A DNA stretch of 64,000 nt from Planctomycetaceae bacterium (GCA_006969385.1 CP030884.1:3782001-3846000); one strand, 5' to 3'; positions 25,794-34,975 are shown, counted from the first letter of the stretch. Made by a program: numbers and translations. Notes: a model not told the origin generated them from the letters alone.

Positions 25794-28229
25794 ATGCCAA
25801 CCAGATTTTCCGAACGCATTATTGATTACATGAAGAAACCGGGCTATCAGCCGATGCGCCCGAAGAAACTGGCCCGCGCCTTGGGCATCGCCTCGGGGCA
25901 GATGGGCGATTTTCACGATGCCGTCGATGCGCTGCGGCGCATGGGCCGCGTGGTGCTGGGTAGTAACAGCGCCATCACGCTGCCGGACACGCGCAATCAA
26001 ATCGTAGGCACCTATCGCGGCAACCCGCGCGGCTTCGGCTTTGTGGTGCCTAGCGAAGACACGGCCCACGGCGATTTGTATATCCCCGAAGGCGAGAGCG
26101 GCGGGGCGATCACGGGCGACACGGTGCGATGCCGCGTGTTTCGGCGCGGGAAGCGCGACGGCAAGATGAGCTTCGGCGGCAGCGTATTGGAGATTGTCGA
26201 ACGCGGGCACAGTCAGTTTGTGGGTCAGTTACAAAAAGACGGCGAGCAATGGTACGTCGAGCCGGACGGAAAGATCCTCGGTGGGCCGATTTTTATTGGC
26301 GATCCGGGGGCGAAGTCGGCCCAACCGGAAGATCATGTCGTGGTTGAGATCACGCGCTATCCGCAGGGTAATAAACCGGCGCAGGGCGTCATCGTCGAGC
26401 GGTTGGGGCCGCACTCAGAACCGGGTGTGGATTTGGTAAGCGTGTGTCGACAGTTTCATTTGCCCGATACGTTTCCGGAAGAGGTGCTCGACGAAACGCG
26501 CCGCTTAGCGCGCGAGTTTGACGTCGACACAGAAGCCAAGCGGCGCGAAGTGATCGACGATCGCACGATCATTACGATCGATCCGGATGATGCGCGAGAC
26601 TTCGATGATGCGATTTCACTGGAAAAACTCGACGCCGGAGTAGAGGCCAAACGCAAGCGCGCGAAGAAGAGCAAAGGCAAGCGCAAGGGGCCGGCCGTCT
26701 GGGAGTTGGGCGTGCACATTGCCGATGTGAGCCACTTCGTAAAGCCGGGCTCGGAACTCGATAAGGAAGCCTACAAACGCGGCACCAGTGTGTATCTACC
26801 GGGTAAGGTGATTCCGATGTTGCCCGAGATCCTGTCGAACGGGTTGTGCAGTTTGCAAGAAGCCGAGCCGCGCTTGTGTAAGAGTGCGTTTATTCGATAC
26901 GACGCGGCGGGGCGGGTGGTTTCGGCACGCTTTGCCAATACGGTGATCAAGAGCGACAAGCGACTTACGTATGGTGAGGCGACGGCGATTCTGGATGGCA
27001 AGACCAGCGGCTTTCCCAAGGCTGCAGTCGAGTTGGTTCAGCGCATGAACGAACTGGCCATCGCCATTCGCAAACGGCGTCTTAGTGACGGCATGATCGT
27101 CTTGAACTTGCCCGATGTCGATTTAATTCTGAACGAAAACGGTGAGGTGACGGGGGCCGAGCCTGAAGATACCAGCTTTAGCCATACGATCATCGAAATG
27201 TTTATGGTCGAGGCGAACGAGGCAGTGGCGCGGCATCTGAAGAAATTGAAAACGCCGTATTTGCGGCGCATCCATCCCGATCCGGATGAGGCGTCGCTGG
27301 AGGCAATGGCCAAGTTTGTGCGGGCCGTCGGGATCGATTTGCCCTACGACATCGAACCGCAGGATATCCAGGAGTTATTGACCGAGTTGCGAGCGCGCCC
27401 GGAAGGCTACGCCGTTAATCTGGCAGTGCTGAAGTCGATGCAGATGGCGGAGTATTCGGCGAAAGAGATTGGCCATTTTGCATTGGCGAGTGATAACTAT
27501 TCGCACTTCACCAGCCCGATTCGGCGCTATCCCGATTTGATGATCCATCGGCTGCTCGATCTCGACTTTGCCGGTCAGTTGCCAATGAAGAAGGGCGCGA
27601 AGAAAGCGTTGAAGGGCTGGCATTCAAAGGAATCGCTCTTCGATGCGGGCAATCACCTGTCGTACCTATCGCGCCGCGCCGAAAGCGCCGAGCGCGAACT
27701 CAAGAGCGTCAAGATTTTGAAGCTGCTGCAGGATCAGATCGGCGAGGACTTTGAAGGCGTGGTTACGGGCGTGACCAGCTTCGGTTTATTCGTGCAGCAT
27801 CCAAAATATCTGCTCGACGGATTGCTGCGTATCGAAGATCTGGGTGACGATTGGTGGGAAGTTAACGTGAAAGGTGGACGCATCGAGGGCGAACGCAGCG
27901 GCATCACGTTTCGCTTGGGCAGCAAGCTGAGGGTGCGGATCGCCGAGATCGACGTGCCGAATCGCGAGATGAAGTTGGTGCCCGTAAATGTTGATGGTGA
28001 CGCTGAGGATTCAGCCGATCAGCCGCGACCGTTCAAGCGGAAAGGGCGCGGTCGAAAGAGCAAAGTGGATTCAGGCCGAGGTCGTGGTGCGAAATCCGAG
28101 CGCGGGAGTAAGCGTGGGGCGAAGTCGGCGAAGGGGAAACGCGGTTCGTCGAAGCCGCGTGCCAAAGGGAAGAAGGCGAAGACAAAGAAAAAATCGAAGC
28201 ATCGCAAGGGGCAATCGCGACCGCGGTAG
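25794..28229 (+). CDS. rnr: ribonuclease R
   Basis: RNase R is a 3'-5' exoribonuclease that degrades structured RNA. The 811-residue protein begins with a helix-turn-helix-like region, followed by cold-shock domains (GTYRGNPRGFGFVVP, GGPIFIGD), the RNB catalytic domain with TIDPDDARDFDDAISL near residue 262 (metal-binding aspartates) and GVHIADVSHFVKPGSELDKEA, then an S1 domain (FEGVVTGVTSFGLFVQ) near residues 660-735. About 75 residues of Lys/Arg/Gly/Ser-rich tail follow, as in other RNase R proteins but long. A GGAGG precedes the ATG. Confidence 0.95.
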   Translation: MPTRFSERIIDYMKKPGYQPMRPKKLARALGIASGQMGDFHDAVDALRRMGRVVLGSNSAITLPDTRNQIVGTYRGNPRGFGFVVPSEDTAHGDLYIPEGESGGAITGDTVRCRVFRRGKRDGKMSFGGSVLEIVERGHSQFVGQLQKDGEQWYVEPDGKILGGPIFIGDPGAKSAQPEDHVVVEITRYPQGNKPAQGVIVERLGPHSEPGVDLVSVCRQFHLPDTFPEEVLDETRRLAREFDVDTEAKRREVIDDRTIITIDPDDARDFDDAISLEKLDAGVEAKRKRAKKSKGKRKGPAVWELGVHIADVSHFVKPGSELDKEAYKRGTSVYLPGKVIPMLPEILSNGLCSLQEAEPRLCKSAFIRYDAAGRVVSARFANTVIKSDKRLTYGEATAILDGKTSGFPKAAVELVQRMNELAIAIRKRRLSDGMIVLNLPDVDLILNENGEVTGAEPEDTSFSHTIIEMFMVEANEAVARHLKKLKTPYLRRIHPDPDEASLEAMAKFVRAVGIDLPYDIEPQDIQELLTELRARPEGYAVNLAVLKSMQMAEYSAKEIGHFALASDNYSHFTSPIRRYPDLMIHRLLDLDFAGQLPMKKGAKKALKGWHSKESLFDAGNHLSYLSRRAESAERELKSVKILKLLQDQIGEDFEGVVTGVTSFGLFVQHPKYLLDGLLRIEDLGDDWWEVNVKGGRIEGERSGITFRLGSKLRVRIAEIDVPNREMKLVPVNVDGDAEDSADQPRPFKRKGRGRKSKVDSGRGRGAKSERGSKRGAKSAKGKRGSSKPRAKGKKAKTKKKSKHRKGQSRPR

Positions 28230-28255
28230 GATTGGCGTGCTTGTGATCTCGGGTG

Positions 28256-28501
28256 CCCCATCCTTCGGTACTCCGAAGGTTGGGGGACTTTTTCGGCTGG
28301 CTATTCGTTCTCTAGGTAGCGTTTGTGATTCCCCAACCTTTCTTGCAGAAAGGATGGGGAACCCGTGGCGTGCTTGTGATCTCGGATGCCGCACCCTTTG
28401 TGCGACAATGGGTGGGGGGAGATTCGTAATAGTTAGATAAATATGAGACGAGTTTACTTGCCACAGTGATTCCCCACCCTTCGCTAGCGCGAAGGATGGG
28501 G
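28256..28501. repeat. hairpin repeat family, four copies (CCCCAnCCTT type)
   Basis: Copies at 28256-28286, 28331-28359, about 28388-28419 (degenerate) and 28472-28501. Each reads CCCCA-CCTTC..., short loop, ...GAAGG-TGGGG, the loop and the inner stem differing between copies, while the stems stay complementary. They follow phrases such as 'gtgatt' or 'gtgatctcgg'. A fifth copy is at 32704-32733. They lie in the rnr to DUF1844 gap (28230-28812), which has no gene. Confidence 0.75.
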
Positions 28502-28558
28502 CAGCCGTTGTTGGTTGAAAATTCAACGTTCGTGTACCGGTCTACATGACCTGGTGGC

Positions 28559-28600
28559 AACCCTCACCCCAGGCCTCTCCCGTCGAGGGAGTGGGAGCAG
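28559..28600. repeat. CCCTCACCCC-type dispersed repeat
   Basis: AACCCTCACCCCAGGCCTC, then CCCGTCGAGGGAGTGGGAG. A diverged relative lies at about 37126-37188 (CAACCCTCAACCCGACC ... CGAGGGAGAGGGAG). This type of imperfect inverted repeat is common between genes in several phyla. Confidence 0.45.
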
Positions 28601-28692
28601 GAATGCACCGCGTTAGTAATGGAGCGAAAACGCACTAAGAAAGTTCGCGCTAGTCATAGCTTACGAGGAAATAATGACATTGCGCAAAACAA

Positions 28693-28720
28693 AACCGCCG
28701 ACGCAAATCCGTCGGCGGTT
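28693..28720 (-). terminator. terminator after the DUF1844 gene
   Basis: Stem AACCGCCGACG/CGTCGGCGGTT with a 6-base loop. On the minus strand it is followed by TTTTG and more T, about 90 bases beyond the stop of the DUF1844 gene. Confidence 0.8.
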
Positions 28721-28812
28721 ATCGCAAGATTCCTTAAACGCATGATACAACGCTAGTTTGTACGCAACAACGCTCGTCTGCACGCGACAAAGTTCTTCGT
28801 TATTCCCCGCGA

Positions 28813-29238
28813 TCACACCTGAATCTTCGGCCCTTCATCCTCCGGGCCAGGGCCGCCCGGTCCGCCCATGCCACCGCCGCGAACGGTCTCGACGTATGCC
28901 AAACGCAGTTGATGAACGGTCTTCGAGAGGATTTCGTTTTCCTGCTCGTCGAGGTTGCCTTTGGTCTTTTGTTCGAGCACATCGAGCATGTCGATGAAGT
29001 GCTTGGCCATATCGAGGTTGGCAGGAATGGCTTGGCCACCGGGGCCTTGCATACCCCCTAGACCAGCGACGGCCTGCATGGCGAGGGTTTGCACGATTTC
29101 GAGGAACGACGCTTCGCCGAGGCCGGGGCCGCCTTGCTGAGCCGCTTGTTCGACTTCTTCGGCGAGCCGCTCTTTCTCGGCGGCGGCTTGCGATTTCCAA
29201 TCGTCGTCAATGTGAATTTTCGGTTGCTCGTCGCTCAT
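28813..29238 (-). CDS. DUF1844-domain protein
   Basis: 141 residues. The core ASFLEIVQTLAMQAVAGLGG, then DMAKHFIDMLDVLEQKTKGN, then LHQLR-like VHQLRLAYVETV is the DUF1844 pattern (helical, with a conserved IDxLxxLxxKTKGNL segment). Function unknown; family members occur in planctomycetes, deltaproteobacteria and acidobacteria. The N-terminus is acidic and the C-terminus Gly/Pro-rich (GGGMGGPGGPGPEDEGP). Apparently soluble. ATG at 29238. The amidohydrolase gene lies upstream on the same strand, about 100 bases away, so co-transcription is possible. Confidence 0.85.
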   Translation of the reverse strand: MSDEQPKIHIDDDWKSQAAAEKERLAEEVEQAAQQGGPGLGEASFLEIVQTLAMQAVAGLGGMQGPGGQAIPANLDMAKHFIDMLDVLEQKTKGNLDEQENEILSKTVHQLRLAYVETVRGGGMGGPGGPGPEDEGPKIQV

Positions 29239-29341
29239 AAACGCGGCGCTGCCTTTCAGTTCGTCGTTTCGTGGTGGTCTTACTCACGGGGAGTGTAGGT
29301 GATCGCGCAGTAAGTCTCAAATCAGCAATGCTGGCCGCCGA

Positions 29342-30619
29342 TCAACGCTTCTGAAACACTGATTGGCCGTCGATCCAAGTAGCGCTTACGGCGCCCGAGC
29401 CGTGAATCACATTGGCCGCGGCTTCGTCGGGGGCCGCATCGTCCCGGTCGATTGCGACCAGATCGGCGCGCTTGCAGAGTTCGATCGCGCCGATTTGGTC
29501 CGACATCTGTAGCCCGCGCGCGGCGTTAATCGTGCCACAGCGCAGCAGCAAAGACGGATCGCACGTGGGTTCCTGTGCCGCGACGAAGCGTAACTCGTCA
29601 AGCACGGAAAGCGTTTCGTTACTCGCCAGAGAATCGGTGCCGATGCAAACGTTTACGCCCGCCTCGATGAAACGTTGCCAAGGATGATCGCGATGGCCGA
29701 AGTAATCGTGTGCCCGCGGACACCAAACGACAGACGCATCCGAAGCGGCGACGCGTTGAATGTCGGCGTCACCCGCATAATTCAAATGAGCGAGTAGAGC
29801 ACCGCCGCCGCTGTCGAGCGCTTTCGTTTGCGTGTACCACGCGTCGATGTCGGTCGGTTGCTGGTCGCCGGTGGCAAGGCCGCGACTTTCCAATATGGCT
29901 TGTAACGTGCCGCCGTGACCGCGCAGCCAGTCGGATTCTTCCTGCGTTTCGAGCAAATGTATCGTGAGCGGTATTTGGCGGTCGCGGGCCAAATCCATAC
30001 ATGCGGCGATTTCGGTGAGGCGTACGGTGTAGGGCGCGTGTGGCGAGATGCCAAGTGTTAATCGATTGGCGAACAGAGATGTGTCTTTATTCAGATTGGT
30101 TTGCAAACGCTTAAACATCGCGACGAGTTCTTCAAACGCACTCGGCGGTTGCGACGCGCCGGAGATCAATTCGAGGAAGCACACTTTGCGAATTGGTGAG
30201 CTGCGCAGCGTTTCAATCGAAGCACCGGTCCGCGTGATATCGCCGACTGTCGTCACGCCTGCGGCGAGGCACATCTCGACAGCGCGATGAATGCCCTGGG
30301 CTTCGCGCTCTTCAGCGCCCGACTCGCGACGGATCGGAATCAGCTTATCAAACCAATCCCACAGCGGCGCACGCTGCAGTTGGCCGTGATAGCAGGTGAG
30401 TTCGAGATGCGTATGCGCGTTGACAAAGCCGGGCATCAGGATGGCGCGATCTTGATGATCGATTTGTACGTCGGGCGGTGCCACGCCGCGCACCGCATCG
30501 AGTGCGCCGTAGGCGGAAATCGCGCCGTGGCGGACCAGCACGGCACCGTCGCGAATCGGTTCACTGGTGATCGGCAGCAGCCAATCGGCGGATATGATGC
30601 ATGGCGCGGTGGTCGACAC
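29342..30619 (-). CDS. amidohydrolase of the chlorohydrolase/deaminase type
   Basis: 425 residues. Metal-binding motifs of the TRZ/ATZ-like amidohydrolases are present in order: NAHTHLELT (two His), GISPHAPYTV, IHLLETQEE, LLAHLNYAG and GTDSLASNETLSVL (Asp). Such enzymes deaminate or dechlorinate nitrogen heterocycles; candidates include S-adenosylhomocysteine/methylthioadenosine deaminase and aminofutalosine deaminase of the menaquinone route. The sequence alone does not decide. The start is a GTG a few bases after the stop of the O-methyltransferase gene, so the two form one transcription unit, which could suggest a SAH-related substrate. Confidence 0.82.
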   Translation of the reverse strand: MSTTAPCIISADWLLPITSEPIRDGAVLVRHGAISAYGALDAVRGVAPPDVQIDHQDRAILMPGFVNAHTHLELTCYHGQLQRAPLWDWFDKLIPIRRESGAEEREAQGIHRAVEMCLAAGVTTVGDITRTGASIETLRSSPIRKVCFLELISGASQPPSAFEELVAMFKRLQTNLNKDTSLFANRLTLGISPHAPYTVRLTEIAACMDLARDRQIPLTIHLLETQEESDWLRGHGGTLQAILESRGLATGDQQPTDIDAWYTQTKALDSGGGALLAHLNYAGDADIQRVAASDASVVWCPRAHDYFGHRDHPWQRFIEAGVNVCIGTDSLASNETLSVLDELRFVAAQEPTCDPSLLLRCGTINAARGLQMSDQIGAIELCKRADLVAIDRDDAAPDEAAANVIHGSGAVSATWIDGQSVFQKR

Positions 30620-30623
30620 GAGG

Positions 30624-31274
30624 CTATTTCTTCACGCCCATCCACAGGCCATCACCGATGGGAATGATAACGGCATCGATGTGCGGGTCGGCGGCGATTT
30701 TGTCGTTGAAGGCCTTCATCGCAGGCGCTTCGGGGTCGGTCGGGTTCTCGTCGAACAACTGGCCGAAGGCAAAGGCATTGTCGGCCATAATCAGACCGCC
30801 GGTACGGACGATACGAAGACATTCGTCTAAGTAAAGCGGATAGTTGGGTTTGTCGGCGTCTAAAAAGGCCGCGTCGGCCGAGTCGGCCGGTAGCGTCCGT
30901 AAGACGTCGGCACCCTTGCCTTCGTGTACCGTGATGCGGTCGGCGACGTCACTGCGCGCGATCCAGTCGCGCGCGAAATCGGCGTGCTTACTCAACGCTT
31001 CGATGGTGTGCACGTGACCGTCCGCGGGCAGGGCGCGGGCCATGTTGATGGCGGAGTAACCCGCGAGCGTGCCGACTTCGACGACGGTCTTCGCGTTGGC
31101 GGCGGTCAACAAGATACGCATCAATGCGGCTTGCTCGGCGGAGATTCGGATCGGCGGAATCTCCGCGGTGGCAGCCGCGGCATTGAGGTCGCGCAGAAAG
31201 GCATCTTCGGGAATCGTCCGCGCGGCGATGTATTGAAAGTGATCGGTCGTAATGCGGGTGGATTCGGCGGACAT
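30624..31274 (-). CDS. O-methyltransferase (class I, COMT-like)
   Basis: 216 residues from the ATG at 31274, preferred over an upstream start that adds 19 atypical residues. The sequence has VVEVGTLAGYSAINMARAL (SAM-binding loop), HTIEALSKHADFARDWI, AFLDADKPNYPLYLDECLRIVRTGGLIMADN and the closing IPIGDGLWMGVKK, the standard pattern of family 3 O-methyltransferases (caffeoyl-CoA/catechol type). These need a divalent metal, bound in part by the aspartates in DADKPN and ADN. Substrate unknown. It is directly upstream of the amidohydrolase gene with 4 bases between. Confidence 0.88.
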   Translation of the reverse strand: MSAESTRITTDHFQYIAARTIPEDAFLRDLNAAAATAEIPPIRISAEQAALMRILLTAANAKTVVEVGTLAGYSAINMARALPADGHVHTIEALSKHADFARDWIARSDVADRITVHEGKGADVLRTLPADSADAAFLDADKPNYPLYLDECLRIVRTGGLIMADNAFAFGQLFDENPTDPEAPAMKAFNDKIAADPHIDAVIIPIGDGLWMGVKK

Positions 31275-31419
31275 GTTTAAGTGGTAGGCTTGGTCGCAAG
31301 CGGATTCGGGCCTGCCCGTGTTATCTTGCAATGTGCTCTAGTTGTTGAGTTTGCTGGCTTTTTTGACGATTACCGCTTCCTTACGGGCGCGGCTCTGATT
31401 CGGCGCGGCTCTGATCAAA

Positions 31420-31782
31420 CTATTGCACGTTTACTCGGAAATGCTTCAGCGCTGCCGCGTCGTCCTTGAAAAACTTAAACAGCTTATCCAAACTCGTGAT
31501 CTTAAAGACCTTCATCAGGTCTTTCTTGAGCGAGCAAACAACTAGTTCACCGCCGGCGGCCTTCACCTTTTTGTGCAGGTTGATGATGACGCCCAATGTT
31601 TGCGAGCCGAGAAAGCGCACGTTGGCAAAGTCGAGAATCAGCTTCGTACGATTTTGTTTCTCAACGAGTGCGTACAGCTCGGTGCCGATCATTTCAATCT
31701 GGCGCGAGTCGAGAATCGAGTTGTCCTGAAACGTCACGACGGCAACGCCGGCATAATCGGTCACGAGTAATCTGGAATCCAC
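31420..31782 (-). CDS. STAS-domain anti-sigma factor antagonist
   Basis: 120 residues, a single STAS domain: VAVVTFQDNSILDSRQIEMIG, KLILDFANVRFLGSQTLGVIINL and GGELVVCSLKKDLMKVFKIT. The serine of FLGSQTLG is in the place phosphorylated in SpoIIAA/RsbV proteins. Such proteins switch partner kinases and sigma factors. No kinase or sigma gene is adjacent; the ECF pair at 57 kb uses a zinc-type anti-sigma and is unlikely to be its target. The start is a GTG preceded by AGGAG. It is divergent from tsaB. Confidence 0.86.
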   Translation of the reverse strand: MDSRLLVTDYAGVAVVTFQDNSILDSRQIEMIGTELYALVEKQNRTKLILDFANVRFLGSQTLGVIINLHKKVKAAGGELVVCSLKKDLMKVFKITSLDKLFKFFKDDAAALKHFRVNVQ

Positions 31783-31887
31783 GGTCGCACTCCTGCGTGA
31801 TGTTGATACCGGTTGTTTTCCGGAGTTGGTGCCGTATCCTAATCCGAATATTCAGCCTTGGCGAGAAACGGCGGAAAGGCAGCGCGA

Positions 31888-32621
31888 GTGAGCAAACTTC
31901 CCAACATATTGGCAGTTGAAACGTCCGGACGGCGCGGGTCGTTGGCGTTGGCCGTCGGTGATGAACAGATCGACGAGATCGGGTTCGCAACCGACCGCGA
32001 GCGGGCGCGGGATTTGTTGCCATGTGCCGACGAATTGGTCAAAAGAACGGTGTCGCGCCGGTTGACATCGATCAGGTCTACATCAGCAACGGCCCCGGCA
32101 GCTTTACCGGCCTGCGCATTGCCGTCACGTTCGCTCGGCACATGGCGTTGGCAACGGGGGCGAAGGTGCGGGCGGTACCGACGCTCGACGTCATCGCCGC
32201 CAACGCACTGTCGATGGCGACGCCGCCGGGTTGCGTGATCCCGATGCTGGATGCAAAAAAGGATCAGGTCTTTGGCGCGGTGTATGTGTTGACGGATGGC
32301 GAATATCAATGCGTCGTGCCCGCGCAGATGGTGGAGCCGGTGGCGTTGGTCGAGTCGTTGCTGTCGGCGGGGCAGTTTCAATCTTGCGTGTTGCTGGGCG
32401 AGGGGCTTAACCATCATCGGGCGAAGTTCGATGACTTGGTCCGAGCCGAGCGCGTGATCGTCGGCGCGGAGCCCTTCTGGTGGCCGCATGCGTCGCGCGT
32501 GATCGAGATCGGTCGGAGATTGGTCGAGCGCGACGGGTTTACGGATGCCATTTGTTTAGTGCCGGATTATGTCCGCCGACCGGAGGCGGAAGAGATTTGG
32601 GAAAAGCGGTTTGGGAAGTGA
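31888..32621 (+). CDS. tsaB: TsaB (tRNA threonylcarbamoyladenosine synthesis), frame interrupted
   Basis: TsaB pairs with TsaD and TsaE to make t6A37 on tRNAs. The first part reads LPNILAVETSGRRGSLALAVG ... RDLLPCADELVK in one frame from a GTG at 31888 (an earlier start at 31858 is possible). The rest, NGVAPVDIDQVYISNGPGSFTGLRIAV ... PDYVRRPEAEEIW, is in another frame. The two meet at an AAAA run at 32041-32044; one more A there would give a continuous protein of about 244 residues, normal for TsaB. Because tsaB is usually essential, a sequencing or assembly error, or slippage, is more likely than a dead gene. Confidence 0.85.
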
Positions 32622-32981
32622 GTGACTGCCCTAGTTCTAAAAGAAACCACGGGCTCAGTCGTTTATGTGAATTAATTCTCTAAGTGATCTGAACCCTTGG
32701 ATTCCTCACCCTTTACTATCGTGAAGGATGGGGCACCCAACGCTGTGGCACCGGTTTGTAACCGGTGTAGTTGGTGAGCGACGGTTCACTTTAGTTGGTA
32801 TCGTTGGTAACGGAGATTGGGCTATGTCCCTCAGCCCCGTAGGACCTGGGGGCACCCGCGAAACATCTCTTCGCGCACATGTTACAGAGTCGGTTGCAGT
32901 CCCCCAGCCCTGGAAGGGCAGGGGCACCCAGTTGTCGCACTTCCTTAGCCTCGGAAGAGTCGGGGTAGGGGCACCCATTAT
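32622..32981. repeat. intergenic repeat block after tsaB
   Basis: No gene seen. 32704-32733 is a fifth copy of the CCCCAnCCTT hairpin (CCTCACCCTT...GAAGGATGGGG). 32744-32767 contains CACCGGTTTGTAACCGGTG, a copy of the CCGGTT palindrome found in tandem at 45.6 kb. Further GGGGCACCC-rich stretches at 32900-32980 look like diverged copies of the same class. Confidence 0.65.
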
Positions 32982-34226
32982 TTACTCGCCCGCGCCCGAG
33001 CGTAACCACGTGCGGATGCGGTCGCGCGTTTCATTCCAATCGCGCGCTAGGCGCCGCTTTAAAAACGCTCCATATAACAGATCGATCGATTCGGCCAGAT
33101 GGCGAATTTGTTCTAGCCGTTCCTCTGCGGCGACGCGACCGTGAGATTGGCCGTTACCATTTCCATTTCCATTGGAATGCCCGTTACCGTTCGTTGATTC
33201 GTCATCTTCCTGCTTCGGTAAACTCGCACCGCTAACGTTGAATGTCTCGGCCTGCAGCGTGAATTCGTATTGCTGGCCGTGGCGTGAAAGAATCAATCCC
33301 GCCTTGCGCGGCAACTTGCCAGACTGAATCGCGCGGCGTGCTTCGGGCAAGCGCGTGGGCCCATCGCAGGTGATCGTTTCCTTGCCGGTTTCCGCCCACG
33401 GGCATTCGAGCGTAAGTTGCTTCACGATCACGACGGCGGCATCGGACTCGTCAGGCAGGCCGACATGATCTTCCTCTTCCGATAGGTGATACCACAACCA
33501 TAAGAGCAATTCGTTACCGAGCCAGTCACGCGCTTCGGGATCGTGCGACGTCCAATAGGCGATGTTGTGCCCGTTGCCGTCGGGATGCGGGATAAACGCC
33601 GACGGCTCCAGATTCTCAAACATGCGCTGCAGGCCATTTTCTTCGGCCCAATCGGCGGCGATTTGACCAGCTGTCATTGGCTCCAAAGTTTTGCCGAACG
33701 TCGTTTTGAATAACGGATGTAGGCGCTCGTGTACCGAGGGCGTGGTGGCGGCGGCGTAGAGCACGCTTTCGCGCGTGTCGATCAACACCGGGCATTGGCG
33801 TTGTTTGCGATAGCGACCATCGCTGATTTCGCGATCGACGCGCTCGTTGGCGGCCTCGCGCGCTTCGCGTTTGATGCGCGCCAGCCGACCGCGCCCGCCT
33901 TGGCCGTTGCCTTGGCTGGCTTGATAGAGTGCGTCAAATTCCATTTGGTAATACGCGCGCACCAGATCGGGCGGCGGCTTATGCGAATCGATGCGCATGC
34001 CCAGATGCAAACAATCGAGCAGGATATTTTTCTCCAGATCGAAGTCGTTATCGAGCAGATGCCGACCGCCGATCCAGCCGCTCTCTTCGCGATCTGCCGT
34101 TAATACGCGCTGTGATCCGATACGATATTCGCGCAGTTTTTCGAGTAGGTTGTCGTCGAGCCGCTTGGGCGCGCCGCCCTTAACGCGAAAACGTGAGAAG
34201 CTGACCTGTCCGGAGATAAAAGCCAT
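32982..34226 (-). CDS. RdgC-like recombination-associated protein
   Basis: 414 residues from the ATG at 34226 (MAFISGQVSFSRFRV). The opening, the segment EESGWIGGRHLLDNDFDLEKN, the basic LARIKREAREAANERV and the following CPVLIDTRESVLYAAA fit a distant RdgC type, a ring-forming DNA-binding protein that in E. coli modulates RecA. The family assignment comes from overall pattern and is moderate. A Gly/Asn-rich linker (HSNGNGNGNGQSHG, near residue 345) separates the body from a C-terminal helix LEQIRHLAESIDLLYGAFLKRR. No recombination gene is adjacent. Confidence 0.6.
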   Translation of the reverse strand: MAFISGQVSFSRFRVKGGAPKRLDDNLLEKLREYRIGSQRVLTADREESGWIGGRHLLDNDFDLEKNILLDCLHLGMRIDSHKPPPDLVRAYYQMEFDALYQASQGNGQGGRGRLARIKREAREAANERVDREISDGRYRKQRQCPVLIDTRESVLYAAATTPSVHERLHPLFKTTFGKTLEPMTAGQIAADWAEENGLQRMFENLEPSAFIPHPDGNGHNIAYWTSHDPEARDWLGNELLLWLWYHLSEEEDHVGLPDESDAAVVIVKQLTLECPWAETGKETITCDGPTRLPEARRAIQSGKLPRKAGLILSRHGQQYEFTLQAETFNVSGASLPKQEDDESTNGNGHSNGNGNGNGQSHGRVAAEERLEQIRHLAESIDLLYGAFLKRRLARDWNETRDRIRTWLRSGAGE

Positions 34227-34561
34227 AACGAGCGTGCCTCGTGCATGCGGTGTTGAGAATTCCTGCGAAACCTTCGAAAGGTAGCCGGACAGCACGCGGC
34301 GTCAACGTGTGAAACGGTGTGATTTGATGTTGAAAGAGTGGTCTTACTGGAGTCGTTGTCAAGCTCGATTGCGAGCATGGAATTCACAGCGAATGTGATT
34401 TAGTATTCGCGGAGTGTGAAATCTGTTTCGGTTTCGCAAATGAGTTGTCTTCCAGGGTAAAGTCCAAACTCCGAATTGAAACATTCGGTTCGTGAGAAAC
34501 TGCTTAATAATTGCTAGAGCCGCCAGTTAATGCAAACGGCTCGATGAAAGGTCCGTCGTCC
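34227..34561. other. intergenic region between divergent genes
   Basis: About 335 bases between the RdgC-like gene and the membrane-protein gene. AT-richer than its surroundings. I see no clear hairpin, repeat or coding sequence; it should hold promoters for both directions. Confidence 0.45.
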
Positions 34562-34975
34562 ATGAAATCGCTCGCATACATCCCGCTTTTCGGCGTCATC
34601 CTCATCATCTACAACATCATCATGTTCACGGGCGACGCGTCGGTGACGGTCGCAAAGCCGCTGGTCGAGGCGAAGCTGATCTCCGGTGCAGAGTGGAAGA
34701 TGACGACGGGCGAATTGCTGATTGTGATCGGTATCTTTGTATTGTTTATCGAGATGTTTAAAGCAACGCGCACGAGCACTGCTAGCATTCTGGATCATGG
34801 GTTGTCGATGCTGGTATTTGTGGTGTTCGTGATCGAGTTTTTGGTGGTCGAGGGCGCGGGGAATTCGACGTTTTTGATTTTGGGATTGATGTCGCTGGTC
34901 GATGTGGTGGCCGGCTTCTCGATCACGATCGTTTCGGCGCGGCGCGACTTAGCCGTGGGGGCGGCGATTCAGTAA
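34562..34975 (+). CDS. small membrane protein, four transmembrane segments
   Basis: 137 residues from the ATG at 34562 (MKSLAYIPLF); an ATG at 34544 is also in frame. Hydrophobic segments: SLAYIPLFGVILIIYNIIMF, LLIVIGIFVLFIEMF, LSMLVFVVFVIEFLVV and FLILGLMSLVDVVAGFSITIV. Between the first two lies a short soluble stretch. No family name recognised with certainty, though similar four-helix proteins occur in proteobacteria. It precedes two related membrane proteins on the same strand, but with gaps of 56 and 81 bases, so an operon is only possible. Confidence 0.72.
   Translation: MKSLAYIPLFGVILIIYNIIMFTGDASVTVAKPLVEAKLISGAEWKMTTGELLIVIGIFVLFIEMFKATRTSTASILDHGLSMLVFVVFVIEFLVVEGAGNSTFLILGLMSLVDVVAGFSITIVSARRDLAVGAAIQ

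Noticed and set aside
32041..32044. Programmed -1 frameshift in tsaB
   Set aside because: The run has only four A, no X XXY YYZ heptamer and no clear downstream hairpin; no known precedent for TsaB. Kept only as a less likely explanation.
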